This document shows positions 34,601 to 45,841 of a stretch of 64,000 bases of DNA, one piece after another. A program made the position numbers and the translations under genes. The stretch comes from Gigaspora rosea. Lineage: Eukaryota > Glomeromycota > Glomeromycetes > Diversisporales > Gigasporaceae. The notes beneath the pieces are model-generated. The model was not told the origin of the DNA. It saw nothing but the letters and a program-made list of their open reading frames with translations, and did no database searches. Position 1 is the stretch's first letter. Each line of letters begins with the position of its first letter. The stretch covers positions 1-64,000 of the forward strand of contig QKWP01002020.1 of assembly GCA_003550325.1 (NCBI GenBank), written 5' to 3'.

Positions 34601-36760
34601 TACTGGATAAACCACTTCAGCAGTAGTAGCACAGCTGGTAGCACCCTGTTAAAATAGATATCAAGAATGCCTACTTCATACTTCTAGTTCACACAGTAGA
34701 CCAGCTTTTACAAGGATTTTCTTATAATAACAATAGCTTTGTCATCTTATTGGTGTTACTATTCTTGGAGTTTCATTATTGTTACTGGTGTTGGATTATT
34801 TACTTTGACAAAGTTTTTATTTTTGGAATTGAACTTCTGGAAAAATTTTCTGCTACTTTGCCAAGATTATAGCTTGGGTCTCAATTAAGCATAGAGCCTT
34901 TGCAATAATACACTATGTAGATAACTTTTTTATAATCTTCTCAATGGATAGTTTACAAGAACTTTGACAATTACTGTATATTTCCAAAAATAAGCTACTC
35001 TGAAAATAAGCTACCCCTAATTTTTTTCAAAAAACGTGTTGGCAGTTGCTACATATAAAACTTTTTTTTGCTAAGTAAACTTCAAAAGTTCGATTAAGTA
35101 AAGTTGTTCAGCGCATCAAAATACACTTATAATAAAAATTTGGTGTTATTTGGACAACTTTTTATTAGTACATTTTTCAATTTTTTCAAACTGTCTATAT
35201 GCTAAAAATAAGCTACTCCACGTTTTTTTGTGTAATTTTTGACCAAAAAAAGGTAGCTTATTTTTAGGAATATATGGTATTTGCATTCTTGATACTATTA
35301 ATATTCTCTATAAAGTATCAAAATTGGAAAAACTAAGACCTTTCTAGGTGTGATACTGGATACAGTATCCATAACAGTATCTATACCCACTAGAAAAAAA
35401 AATTAATTCTTCTACTTGACCAATAGATATTCAGAAAATGTGTTTTTAGAAAGGCCTCCAATTCTTGGTTAGCTCACTAGTCTGGGCATGCCAAATAATT
35501 CTACAAGGACCCTTATTCATACAAAAACTTATTCAAGCACAAAATTTAGACCACTCTTTCAGGTTTCACATAACACATAATACAATCCATAAAGACTGAT
35601 ATTCAATAGTAGTTATCAACAATACAAACCTGAACTAGTATCCAACTTCTACAGGATTGCACATAGTACTCCCATATACCATAAATCTATTTACAGATAC
35701 TTCAAATATAGGGGGAAGTACAACATTTCAAAACAGCTTTACCACCTTTATATGGTTCAACAAACTCGATTTATCTGCAACTAATATGCAAATATGAGAA
35801 CTGCTAACTACCCTAAGTGCCATATGAACCTTTGTCTCTATGTAGTAAAGAAAAAAGCTCAAAATTTGAACTAACAATCTAGCTAATGTTGAAGCATATT
35901 ATACAGGTTACTATAAGAACCTAACCTTCAATGATCTAATAGCTAGCATATACATGATCCAAATTTAGGCAATTTCTCAATAAAAATCAAACATATACCA
36001 GAAATAGACAACCAGAATGCATACTTGCTTTCTCACAATATGCACCATGAATACATTGCAAATAACCCTCTAGCATGATATTTTCTACCAGATACTCCTA
36101 AAAAATATAGGCATCTAATTATCTTTATATTTTCTTTTAAACAATAGAAAGAGCAATTCAGAACTTTCACAGAGTGAACTACTACTGGCCAATACTGATA
36201 AATTTAACCCTTTTAACACCAACCTTCTTTTAACAAACAAGCTGCACTTATTTTAAACATTGATACACCAATTAATGAATTATATGAAGCTATTATTAAA
36301 CAATTTGAAAAATTGCTAACCAATGGCAAAATAACTATAACTCTATCTGGCTGGTTTCCAAAGACTCACAAATCAAATATATTACCTTTCTTTACAAAAC
36401 AGTCTTATCCACTATGATTCTATTATACTTAGCAGTACTAAAACACTATCACAAACATAACTATTATAACTGGACAAGCATCTAAACTGATCCTTTTATA
36501 ATCCAACTTTTAAAGCTATTAGCTCATTCCATTTTTACTTTCTTATTAAACAAAAAGCACATATTACCTACCAATATCTTACATCAATCAGATCCAAAAT
36601 TATTATGACAGACCCTACAAATATCTGTTTTGGGCAGTGGTACTTTTAGTCTTTTATGGACTAGCTTGCCTAGAAGAGCTTCTGCCAAACAATCAATTAG
36701 ACTTATTCAAAGTTCTATCATGAGCTGCATTAAATTTTAAGAAAACTGTCAATATTACTT
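34600..36760 (+). mobile_element. Fossil tyrosine-recombinase retroelement (DIRS/Ngaro-like), broken
   Basis: Plus-strand protein traces occur in the order expected for this class. A reverse transcriptase start (KIDIKNAYFILLVH) lies near 34650 and an IIHYVDNFF-type catalytic region near 34905. An RNase H-like part with STDTSNIGGSTTFQN is near 35690. A tyrosine recombinase-like helix (LFWAVVLLVFYGLACLEELL) is near 36625-36690. It is heavily decayed, with many breaks, and is interrupted by a MITE at 34972-35279. Its ends were not found. DIRS-like elements integrate with a recombinase instead of a DDE integrase (family knowledge). It looks old. Confidence 0.55.
34972..35279. mobile_element. 308-bp MITE of the GTAGCTTATTTT-TIR family
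   Basis: The left end TACTGTATATTTCCAAAAAT runs into AAGCTAC and pairs with the right end (GTAGCTTATTTTTAGGAATA, then TATGGTA). TA flanks fit a TA target. The interior shares GTTGCTACATATAAAACTTT, GTAAAGTTGTTCAGCG and TTTGGACAACTTTTTATTAG with the copy at 56014-56332. The TIR equals that of the pogo-type transposon at 2286-7284. It lies inside the fossil retroelement, so it is younger than that element. Confidence 0.85.
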
Positions 36761-36769
36761 TGACCAGGT

Positions 36770-37066
36770 GGCAATCAATTAATTGACAATCACTTCACTA
36801 ACATAATATTTCACTAACAATTATTCATCGACAAGTTTATTTTATTGACAGTTTATTTCACTGAAGCTCATTTTACCAACAAAGTAATTCTGTTCATTTT
36901 CGTTAGGTTCAGGGTAGAATTAGGTCTAAAGTTAGGGTGCTTTTTGAAAAAAACTTGCCAGTGAAATGAACTTCAGTGAAACAAACTGTCAGTAAAATGA
37001 ACTTGTCAGTAAGTATTTGTCAGTAAAATGTTAAGTTGGTAAAGTAATTGTCAGCGAAATAATATG
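36770..37066. mobile_element. Palindromic MITE, copy 2 of the 30439 family
   Basis: GACAATCACTTCACTAAC at the left and GTTGGTAAAGTAATTGTC at the right are inverted partners. The interior has repeated TTATTTCACTGAAGCTCATT and inverted GAAATGAACTTCAGTGAAAC. It lies just after the tyrosine recombinase trace. Confidence 0.7.
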
Positions 37067-37640
37067 AACCCACTTTGACCTCATTTAACTGATTAGAACA
37101 AAGGTTCACAAACCTGCTAACTGTGCAGCATTAATTAAAATTTAACAAATGACTTGTTATGTCTAGTATGTGCATTAAAAACATATGCATACTACAGAAC
37201 ACAACTATTATATGCCAACAACTGCTCTTTGCTTTTTGCTAAATCTAACAGGTCCTGGGCTATGAAATACTAGTTTATAACTAAATTAAAAACTACTGCC
37301 TAATGAAAATATAGCAGGGCACAGTTTTCATACAGGAGGAATGATTAAACTTGTAATGCAAGGTGTCCAACTTGTATTAATTCAAAAAATCAATAAGTGG
37401 GACTCTGAGTTATTCTACAGATACATTAGAGACCACTCAGCAACTATTGCATCAATTCTCATATTTGAACTCTGCAAGCAAATTATCAAAAAACTAACCT
37501 TTCTCCTCATAGTCACTGAAAGAAGATACCCCCCAAAAAAAAGAGAGAGAAAGACAAGATGGGCAGCAATACAAGTGCTACAAATAGCAAAAAAAAAAAG
37601 AAGAAGAAAAAACCGGCTCAAATGACAGAATTACGAAATC
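37067..37640. other. AT-rich DNA, no supported gene
   Basis: One 94-codon open frame (37341-37625) begins IKLVMQGVQLVLIQKINKWD and ends in a low-complexity KKRRRKNR tail derived from an A/G-rich run. I cannot support it as a gene. A purine-rich run lies near 37530-37610. Confidence 0.35.
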
Positions 37641-37920
37641 TCTTTAGAACATGCTTATGATTCTGCCATTTTAATAGCCAGCTTGCTTCAACAGATGGGA
37701 AACACTAGCTGTTATTCACATTAACAATGTTTATCAATTTTCTACCTGGTCTGTTTCAGCAATCCTCATGCAATTATTATTGCTAATTTTTGGAAAAAAT
37801 GCCACTTCAGTGCCTATTATTACACATGTATTAACACAATATAAATAATAAATTATATCCTGGCTCCTTATTGAGCCAGCCCAGCCAAACACATAAGCAC
37901 AAGAAATGTTTTTCATAGAA
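37640..37920. repeat. Dispersed repeat 'A', partner of 38215-38465
   Basis: Shares CCATTTTAATAGCCAGCTTG, TATTCACATTAACAATGTTT, ACACATGTATTAACACAATA and CTGGCTCCTTATTGAGCCAG with the copy 570 bp downstream, about 80% alike. CTGGCTC...GAGCCAG forms a short hairpin near its right end. The AGCCAGCTTGCTTCA...GGGAAAC module resembles the GCCGGCTTGCAT...GGGAAACC modules at 48763-48872. Confidence 0.7.
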
Positions 37921-38011
37921 GTTGACTATAAAGTCAACTATTTGAAAAACCTAGTGACCCGAGCATAGGAATGGGGCACTCAAGTGGGGATGTCAATGCA
38001 TGAGCCAATCA

Positions 38012-38143
38012 GGTGGAGTTACACAGAGCCCAACAAACATAACACAGCATATCAACAATTATCATGCAAACACACTAGCTGATTACATGATGTTACACCA
38101 GACATCAATGGAAAAAACACATAAATACACTTGTCACAAACAC
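38012..38143. repeat. Dispersed repeat, copy paired with 29877-30003
   Basis: GTTACACAGAGCCCAACAAA to ATGGAAAAAACACATAAATA matches the copy at 29877. The next 40 bp (AAGTAAATCAATCATCAGAA) match 32118-32145. Confidence 0.65.
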
Positions 38144-38214
38144 ACTCTTTCCACTCACAAGTAAATCAATCATCAGAAATTTGCCCACCCACCTCTCCAC
38201 AAAAATCAACATAC

Positions 38215-38465
38215 TCATGACTGAACATGCTCATCATTTTGCCATTTTAACAGCCAGCTTGCTTCAGCAGGAGGGAAACCACCAGCTGATATTCACATTA
38301 AAAATGTTTATTAATTTTTCACCTGGTCTGTTTTGGCAACCACCGTGCTTCAATGCCTATTATTTTACACATGTATTAACACAATATAAATAATAAATTA
38401 TATCCTGGCTCCTTATTGAGCCAGCCCAGCCAAACACATAAGTGTGAGAAATGTTTTTTGTAAAA
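38215..38465. repeat. Dispersed repeat 'B', partner of 37640-37920
   Basis: Begins CATGCTCATCATTTTGCC and ends at AAACACATAAGTGTGAGAA. It carries AGCCAGCTTGCTTCAGCAGG followed by GGGAAACCACCAGCTG, and the same CTGGCTCCTTATTGAGCCAG hairpin. Confidence 0.7.
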
Positions 38466-38794
38466 ATAAATTTAATAATGTGCACTATATAGTTGATAAT
38501 AAATTAAAAATGCACATTATATTTAATAACATGTGCGGCATACGAACTATAAATTTAAAATTATGTGGAATGTGCACATAATTTTGATTCTGAATTTTCT
38601 CCCTGCTTACGGCCCGCTTCTGAGATATGATTATGTGACCGAGAATCTGTTGCTTACATTATGACCAATTGACCAAAGTCACCTCCAAATAGCATATCTT
38701 GATTTTGCAGAAAAGTATGACGTAAACGTTGAACAATGATTGCAAAAAGTCATGTTGTTATTATATACACGTAGAATTTTATAACGATATATAA

Positions 38795-38962
38795 TTATAA
38801 ATATATAATTAATAATATTTGTACGTATGTTCCCTTAACGCTGTTTTCAACATTTGTACGTTCATCTTGATTTGTATTCTCCTCCTCCAATTGACGTTTA
38901 CGACGAGCATGTTTTTTTTCTGACTCGCTTTTTCTATATGCTAATTGCTGTTCCTGAGACAT
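38795..38962 (-). CDS. Small basic/charged ORF, 55 codons, unrecognised
   Basis: Starts ATG at 38962: MSQEQQLAYRKSESEKKHAR, then RKRQLEEENTNQDERTNVEN, and ends in a hydrophobic AT-coded tail. Codon use in the first 40 residues is less AT-biased than the surroundings, so it may be a first exon whose true donor (ACATAC|GTACAA) lies near 38825, with the tail being intronic. It is too short to assign; it could belong to a mobile element. Confidence 0.35.
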   Translation of the reverse strand: MSQEQQLAYRKSESEKKHARRKRQLEEENTNQDERTNVENSVKGTYVQILLIIYL

Positions 38963-39268
38963 CGAACTTTTTCGTCGTCATCTATCTTCAATTCTTTTAT
39001 TTTTGTATTTTAATATTTATTCAATTGAAAGATTCCAATATGATTAACCGCAATAAAAATTTTCAACATAATAATCAAATTTTGATTACAGTATAATTAC
39101 GTATTTTATGACATATTTTATGACATATTTTATGATACTATTTTTTGATGGTATTTTAAAATAAGCTTTGTAATGAGCTTTATACATTAGGTAACCGTCT
39201 AAAATTTTTTTTTTATATACTGTACAATATCGTAATTTAATGAAATAAATATAAGCTTTAAAAGTCCG

Positions 39269-39415
39269 TTACTTATTTGAACTAAGATTTTGGTATTCAG
39301 ATACTGAACCTGATTTAGGGTCAATTTTTGGATACGCAACTCTAAAATCTGGATCGGTTGAGGGCATTTCTAAAAATTCGTAGAGTATGGCTTTAAGGCT
39401 TCCACTTCGTTTCCC
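39269..39415 (-). pseudogene. C-terminal exon-like fragment, 48 codons
   Basis: The minus strand is open between stops and reads GKRSGSLKAILYEFLEMPST, then DPDFRVAYPKIDPKSGSVSE, to a TAA at 39269. The composition is protein-like and less AT-rich than the flanks, and a CTGAG acceptor-like site lies at its 5' edge. I recognise no family and found no partner exon. Confidence 0.35.
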
Positions 39416-39420
39416 TCAGC

Positions 39421-39749
39421 TTCAGCCAATTATAATACTGTAAATTAATTTTCAGAGGAGTTAAACCTCATTATTCTTGTGAATTAAATTATATTATTGA
39501 TTTAATTTCCCATAATTTATTTTATCATTATTTGCGCTAACAACTATACTTCAACTATTTTATTACTAATTATAATTGTATTTAGCATTGTTATATCATA
39601 TATTGTTATTATTTTATGCCCAGCTTCTATTTTTTATTCTTAACCATACTGTTGACAATAGGGTGATTTTAGATTACGCATAGGAGTTATAGCATGTGTG
39701 AGACAAGGTAAAAAAATTTGAAATAAAATAAAAATACAATCGGGCTATC
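39421..39749. other. AT-rich spacer, nothing recognised
   Basis: Only short AT words and scattered stops on both strands. Confidence 0.35.
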
Positions 39750-39893
39750 TGGTATTGTTTTGTCTGTGAAAAAAGCTGTCGGTAAAATAACTATTTATGA
39801 AACGAACTTGTCCGTGAATTAATCGACTGTAAAATAAGCTTGCCGATAAATTAATTCTCTGTGAACTAAATTGTCTGCGAAGTGATTGTTGTT
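39750..39893. mobile_element. Palindromic MITE, partial copy 3 of the 30439 family
   Basis: Contains TTGTCTGTGAAAAAAGCTGT, CGGTAAAATAACTATTTATG and GCGAAGTGATTGTTGTTGAG. It corresponds to the right half of the copies at 30439 and 36770. Confidence 0.5.
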
Positions 39894-40119
39894 GAGTGAT
39901 CGAAACAGAGCGAATTTGATACCATTAAATAAAATATTAAATGAAACTCAATATATCGAATTAATGTATCTAAATAAATCGCATTAAACGTAATTTGAAT
40001 CTTAAGGCGGTCTATTGATAACGATAGAGAGAGTTTACATATTCTCACTTGATTTTGTTTCATCATATGATATTACATACTGTATCAGAGTAACACGAAT
40101 ACCAAATCCAATATACACC

Positions 40120-41449
40120 AGAGTTGGGACCCGAAACGAAACCTACCCGAAACCAGTTTCGGGTAGGTCTAAATCCGAAACCCTTTCGGATTTTTTTAAA
40201 AATCTCCGAAACCCGAAACCCGAAACCCGAAATCCCGAAACTATAATCCGAAACTCCGAAACCTAAAACTATAAAATTATAATTCAAAATTTTTAAAATT
40301 TATAATATATAACTTATATTTTATATTTTATAATATGGTGAAGCAAATGTGGAAATGCATAAAAGAACTTCGCATATTGCACTTCACTGAGCATGTGTAG
40401 TACTTCTATATCCGGACAATATCTGCTATTATGAATTACTGTTTATCCTGTGATCTGTTTAATGTGACTAATACACCAGTATCATAAGACATCTGACGAT
40501 TAAAAAAAATAAATAAATGCGATTATCCATATGAATAAAATTACAAATGCCATAACAACCAATAGTAATATATGCTTTTTTAGACGTAAATATCGGTGGC
40601 CCGATACAAATTTGCATATCTATACGCTCAATCTTTGGCATTTTTCATTTTTCTTCATAGGATTTTTATTGGGTTGATCATATGATAATCTCTGATTATC
40701 AAAGATGAGAACGAAAAGAATTTGTTAATCATTAACGTTCTCTTAAATTGTGAAATGTGAATTTTCCAAATTTGCTTCTGATTTTGATTATCAAATATAT
40801 ACAAATTATTGAGCATAGCTAAAATGTTTCACGAATTGAAAGCGGGTTTGTATAATGTTCTTAAGTGCAAATGCAAAAACAAAAACAATTGCTCCGTAAT
40901 AGATAAAAAAAACATGATATTACAGCTGTTTCATAATTTCTGGACCACCTAAAAATTTTTTCGTTTCCCGAAACCTCTTCGATCCCATTCTAAGAATCAC
41001 CTACCTTTTCGGAAACTACTTCGCTGTCTCCGTATCGAAGTTACATGCACAGCGAAATAGTTTCCGAAAAGGTAGGTGATTCTTAGAACGGGATCGAAGA
41101 GGTTTCGGGAAACGAAAAAATTTTTAGGTGGTCCAGAAATTATGAAAACAGCTGTAATATAAAATAGTGAATATATTAGCAAATACTAAGAAAAAATTGA
41201 TTAAATTCTAGATTTTTCCATTTTTCGGTCAGAATTTTAGGTTTTGAGATTTCGTGCATAGTTTTAGAGTTTCGGGAAGGTTTCGGGTAGGTTTCGGGTA
41301 GGGATTCGGGTAGGGTTTTGTGTTTCGGGTTTCGGAAGAGGTTTCGGGTTTCGGAAGATGGTTTCGAGTTTCGGAAAAGGTTTCGGATACCTATAATCCG
41401 AAACCCGAAACTTTCGGATTTGACCAAAAAGGTTTCGGGTCCCAACTCT
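40120..41449. mobile_element. 1.33-kb element with TTCGGG-rich ends and 9-bp target duplication
   Basis: The ends are inverted: AGAGTTGGGACCCGAAAC at 40120 and GTTTCGGGTCCCAACTCT ending at 41449. AATATACAC flanks it on both sides (40110-40118 and 41450-41458), with C or G next to it; a 9-10 bp duplication suggests a Mutator-type mover. Both ends carry arrays of CCCGAAACC/GGTTTCGGG words (40131-40265 and 41265-41440). The middle holds a long hairpin (40917-41160). Open frames across the arrays give Asn-Pro-Lys-Pro or Gly-Phe repeats and are by-products. No transposase, so non-autonomous. Confidence 0.8.
40917..41160. repeat. Snap-back hairpin, ~110-bp arms, 23-nt loop
   Basis: The left arm 40917-41026 (starts ATATTACAGCTGTTTCATAA) is mirrored by the right arm 41050-41160 (ends TATGAAAACAGCTGTAATAT) with only a few mismatches. 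It sits in the middle of the element at 40120-41449 and may be a separate fold-back insertion. Confidence 0.9.
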
Positions 41450-41485
41450 AATATACACGTACAGTATAGTAGTAATTTAAGCCAC

Positions 41486-41709
41486 ATGGTTTTAATCGGC
41501 TGGCTTAGCCAGCCGACTAAATCATCGGCTAATCGGCTAGCTAAAAGCTAACTATTGGTTTGCATTCAGGATATTTGGCCCGTATTTTATGTTCATTTAT
41601 TTCCCTTTCAGAATTTATCAAATTCTTATAATATTAGCCGCATTAGCTGGCTTAGCTGCTAAGCCTGCTTAGCTGCGGCTGCCTTAGCCAGCTTAAATCA
41701 CTAGGGCCA
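41486..41709. repeat. GGCTTAGC-rich palindromic element, ~220 bp
   Basis: The left end TGGTTTTAATCGGCTGGCTT and right end AGCCAGCTTAAATCACTAGG are roughly inverted. The interior repeats GGCTTAGC/GCTAAGC words. No ORF. Confidence 0.55.
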
Positions 41710-42780
41710 GGTACGAGATTACCCGTAACACGGATCCGTCCCTTGTCCACTAAATAAAAGTGTTGAAAATGCGTTTTGCTATATACAAACCACTCTCTCT
41801 AGCCTTTATTCAACCCTAACCATAAATCAGTCTATTTTAACTAAAAATCGGAAAAATCATGATGTACGTACGTTCATTTACCCTACGTCTAAATATCACC
41901 ACTATCACCACTATACACTACTAACGCTGCCTAAAATCAACTCTATCTAACCTAATAACGGTAAGGCTTCGATTTAGCCGTGGATAGACTTGGTCCGAGG
42001 AACTAGGGTCGAATAGAGCTTTAGATTATGTCATGAAGCTCTAATATTAGGTCACGAGATTAGATTTTAATGCCTATCGAGGGAATTACTAAAACTAATT
42101 TAGGTATCCATCGGGATAATCAAATTTCGGTTACTCAACTAAAAGAACTCTATCTCAGTATCTTTTATTCAGAGCAAAATGGCTCTACTTATACTTTTCA
42201 AATACATGTTATAGATCAAATAAATCGAAGAAATGAACTAAATAAAATAAATTGAAGAAATAAACTAAATAAAATAAACCAAAGAAATAAACTAAATAAA
42301 ATAATTTTGACTAAATCTAATAGATTAAGAAATTTAAGAAATTTACAAAATTTACAAAATTTTAAAAATTTTGCCGATCGTATTTTGGTGCAGTAATTCC
42401 GACTTTCACAACGTACGTACGTACGTACCTGGCTTTAGCGACCCCACAAACAGTAACACTATGTTAACTAGTACAGCACATTTACATGTGAATTCATAGA
42501 ATTTTAAAATTTTAACGCCAAATTAAATGTAAGATTTTGCGAACTCGCCATTCTCGATGGCAGGAAACCGTACATTGCGTGATGCAAATATTACTACATT
42601 CCTGGTATTTTCACAGGATATCGTATGATATGTTGGATTGATTTTTAATGATAATTTTTATTAAATCAGGGAGATTTATTTAATAATAATATTTCTAATA
42701 AGTTTCAACAACTGTTATTAAATTTATTTTTTATATCCTTTAACCGCAATTTACCTTTTAAATATACTATTTTTTTAATA
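41710..42780. other. Intergenic; simple repeats only
   Basis: Contains (GTAC)n at about 42413-42429, a degenerate AAGAAATAAACTAAATAAAA repeat at 42230-42310, and AAATTTACAAAATTT words near 42330-42365. No gene could be supported. Confidence 0.45.
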
Positions 42781-42947
42781 CAGTCTAACCTTGATATAAT
42801 CACTGGGTTGGTAATCAAATTTAATAACTAAGGTGTTATGACAATATATTGATTAATTTTTTATGTTTTATAGTAATTAGTAAACAAAAAATATAATTTT
42901 TTATAATTTGTGACTATAACAAGAGTGACTATATTGAAGTTAGGCTG
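42781..42947. mobile_element. 167-bp MITE with CAG ends and TA target
   Basis: Left CAGTCTAACCTTGATATAAT followed by CAC; right GTGACTATATTGAAGTTAGG followed by CTG. TA lies directly outside both ends. The arms match at 18 of 23 positions. CAG termini plus a TA target are typical of pogo/Tigger-derived MITEs. Confidence 0.75.
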
Positions 42948-43048
42948 TACTAATATACTAAATAAAACAAACCTGTCTATCCTTTACATTATTATTCGAC
43001 AAATCGGCACCATTAATTTCTTCCTGCTTCAGAAATAATTATACCAGC

Positions 43049-45841
43049 TTATTCAACGTCTTTGTAGATATCAATTTTCAATTCATTCAGGATTTTAATA
43101 GCCTTTAAATTATTATTAAGAGCTGCCAATTTCAAATATTGTATTCCTTTCTTTTCATCTTTTTCTGCTTTCAATCTACCATAAACATATATTTCCCCCA
43201 AATTATATTGAGCAGTATGATTATTATTTTCTGCAGCCTTATTTAGATATTCTAAAAATTCTTTTAGATTAAATTTTACTTCGGGATTTTTCACCATGGA
43301 AAATGCGTATCGTAATTGGGCTTCAGGAATACCATCATCAGCAGCCTCTTTAAAAAGTTCACTAGCTAATTTTTTATTTTTAACTATATATCCATCCCAG
43401 TAATAATTTCCTTTCCAGAATTTTGCAGTAGAATTACCAATCTCTGCATGATATTCAAAGCAATCCCAAGCTTTTTGATATTCTTTGTTTTTATGTGCTT
43501 TAATGCCTTCTTCAAGACTGATCATTGGTTCTATTGCACTTATATCGAAATCCATATCAATGTCCGGTAAATCCATCCCATCTTTATCACTTATAGAAGT
43601 TCCTTTACTTGAATTAGAGCCATCTAAATCTAGAGTTTTTTCAGGAAGAAGCGCTTGAGAGGTACCTGGTTTGTAATATGTCGATGCTAATTTACAGAGA
43701 TTCAAAAAGATTTGTTGGAGAGATGCTCTAAGCGCAGAGTCACCTTGCCAGGCTTTATTTTAAGAGTATTATTGGTTATCATGATATGTAATATGGACAT
43801 AAAATAATACATATATCAGATTTAGTATTCTTACCTGATATAATGATCAAAGCATATTCTTTTTGTAATTGTTGAATATCCTGTGTGGCAGCTCCAAAAT
43901 TGAGTTTCTCCCTTTTGCCTTCTAATACATGTTCTTTTATCTTGAGAATGTCCCAATTTTTATAAGGAATTTTCTCAAATGCCAGCTCCCAAAGTAACAT
44001 TCCGAAACTATAAGTAAAAAACAAAAAAAACTTGTCGAGATGACTAATATTAATAATATTTATAAGATGCAGCAAAGAAATAATATTAAACCTAAAAATT
44101 TCACATTTTATTGTGTATGGAGCTTCTTCTTTGTTCCCAAACTTTAATTTTTCAGGAGCCAACCAATGTATAATTTCTGTTATATTTTTCATGTCACTTG
44201 TAGAAGCGCTGGTTAAACGAGAAGATTCGAAATTCGTTATTTTGGGTTCAAGATGCTTTGTCAACTAATTAAGATTATGTTTTGTTAGAATATGTATTTG
44301 CAATTAGGCGCTCAACGTTTGAATATAACTACATTGTGTGATTGGCTTGTTTAATTTCGGGAAGGGGATGTCATTAAATAACCATTTCAACTTTGAATGG
44401 TCATTGCAGCTGATTTGAAAACTACATTAAATTTTATGTTGGTCATAATATAAATTTTGGCAAAGCATGATATTATTGAAAACAACTAACTACTCTTTTA
44501 TTGCCAAAAAATAATTATTGATGAACAAACACAAAATTTATCACGTGCCCCACTAATTTTCAAAACGACTGTAAATCAAAGCATAGACCAGATCGAGACC
44601 ATACGGTTAATATCATCGAATATAATTATGCCTTACCATGACATTTGCACATCGGATGTCGTGATGGAGGATTGAGCACGAATGCAAGAATGTAATACCA
44701 CGACAAATATCAGTAGCTATTTGCGCCTTTGTACGCCACTCGATATCATAACTTTCATACACTTCTTTCAACGATCCCAATTCAGCCCATTCGAAAACCA
44801 TGACATGATTTCCGTCGAGTTGTGAAAGGCCATAAAATTTTAAGATATTTGGAGAGTCTTTTAATTTTCTTAAAATAGTAAATTGAGCTTGGATTTTTCT
44901 AGCTTCAGGTGTACCATCTTGTATTTTTATATATTTGCAAGCGACGTCGTTTTGTTTATAAGATTTTTTATAAATGTTTAGTGAATTTTTTCCTCGGCGA
45001 TTGCCATCCGAAAATTCTGGTTCACGTAATGATTCTGGATCAATAACATTTGCTTTGATCTCATGGCTATTTGGTAAGTCAATATTCGTAGGGTCATTTA
45101 GGGTTTCAAATTTGTTTTTAAGTAACTGCACTTCTTGAAAGACATAGTTGATCTTATTTTGGCCATTAATTATACCACCTTTAATTTCTTGCAAAAACTA
45201 AGTGAAATAAAAAATTGGTAAATGTTACAGTAATATCATTTTTGAAAAGATTACATTAGTATATCATTTACTTCTTTCATATCAGCAATATCTTTGTTGA
45301 GTCCTTCTTGATCAAGTCTTCTCTGTTCTTCATGAGCAATAGCAATTGTAAAGTGCAATTCAGACATTATCTCATCGAATTCTTTAATAAGATTTTCAAA
45401 CCTTTCTTTAACAGAACTTGATTGTATGTATTTTTTAAATCCTTGTAACTGTGAAACGTCAGCAATAAAATTTTTTATCTTTTTTAAAACTCCAACGAAT
45501 CTTAAAAAACTTTGATAATATTCTTTATCTCTGAATCTTTTTTCATTTTCAACTTTTCTTCTTTCTAAAGATTTTATGGCTGATTCAGCTACATTTACAC
45601 GGTCCATCAAAGAGTTACAAATATTCAAATTGTATTGAACATTCTCATAAATTCTAAAAATTTCTGATATCACACAAGTTACTGCAGCAATCAAGGGAAT
45701 ATAAGGCTTTACAGCCTCTCCGACAGCTGCAATAGGAGGTACATAAGATTTTGCAACATCTTCAATCGTAGAAACTAAAGGTGTGATACGTTCAACATTT
45801 TCCTTCACTATATCCTTAGTATCGAGAATTGTTTTTGACAT
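43049..45841 (-). CDS. MLKL-like pseudokinase with Sel1 repeats, five exons, 726 residues
   Basis: Exons by splice reading: 45841-45272, 45197-44637, 44264-44092, 44007-43835 and 43752-43049; all four introns are GT-AG and keep frame. Residues 1-190 are helical with a hydrophobic SYVPPIAAVGEAVKPYIPLI stretch and resemble the helical-bundle N-terminus of MLKL-type proteins. The kinase fold is residues ~255-490. VACK (Lys 278) and ILHHDIRCANVM (Asp 370, Asn 375) are kept. The alphaC Glu is Gln (IQAQFTILRKL), the glycine loop is degenerate and DFG is NFE (388-390), so a catalytically dead kinase is likely. WLAPEKL and IFSFGMLLWEL follow. Residues ~560-720 hold three to four Sel1 repeats (AELFKEAADDG-like, LNKAAENNNHTAQYNLGEIY). 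Its role is probably scaffold or switch signalling; an MLKL-like membrane role is only an analogy. Confidence 0.88.

Noticed and set aside
34620-34660. tRNA-like GTAGCACAGCTGGTAGCACC
   Set aside because: No cloverleaf could be drawn and no B box at the right distance; it lies at the start of the fossil retroelement.
40015-41551. Open frames encoding Asn-Pro-Lys-Pro / Gly-Phe-Arg repeats on both strands
   Set aside because: They track the TTCGGG/CCCGAAA repeat arrays of a non-autonomous element and exist in several frames at once.
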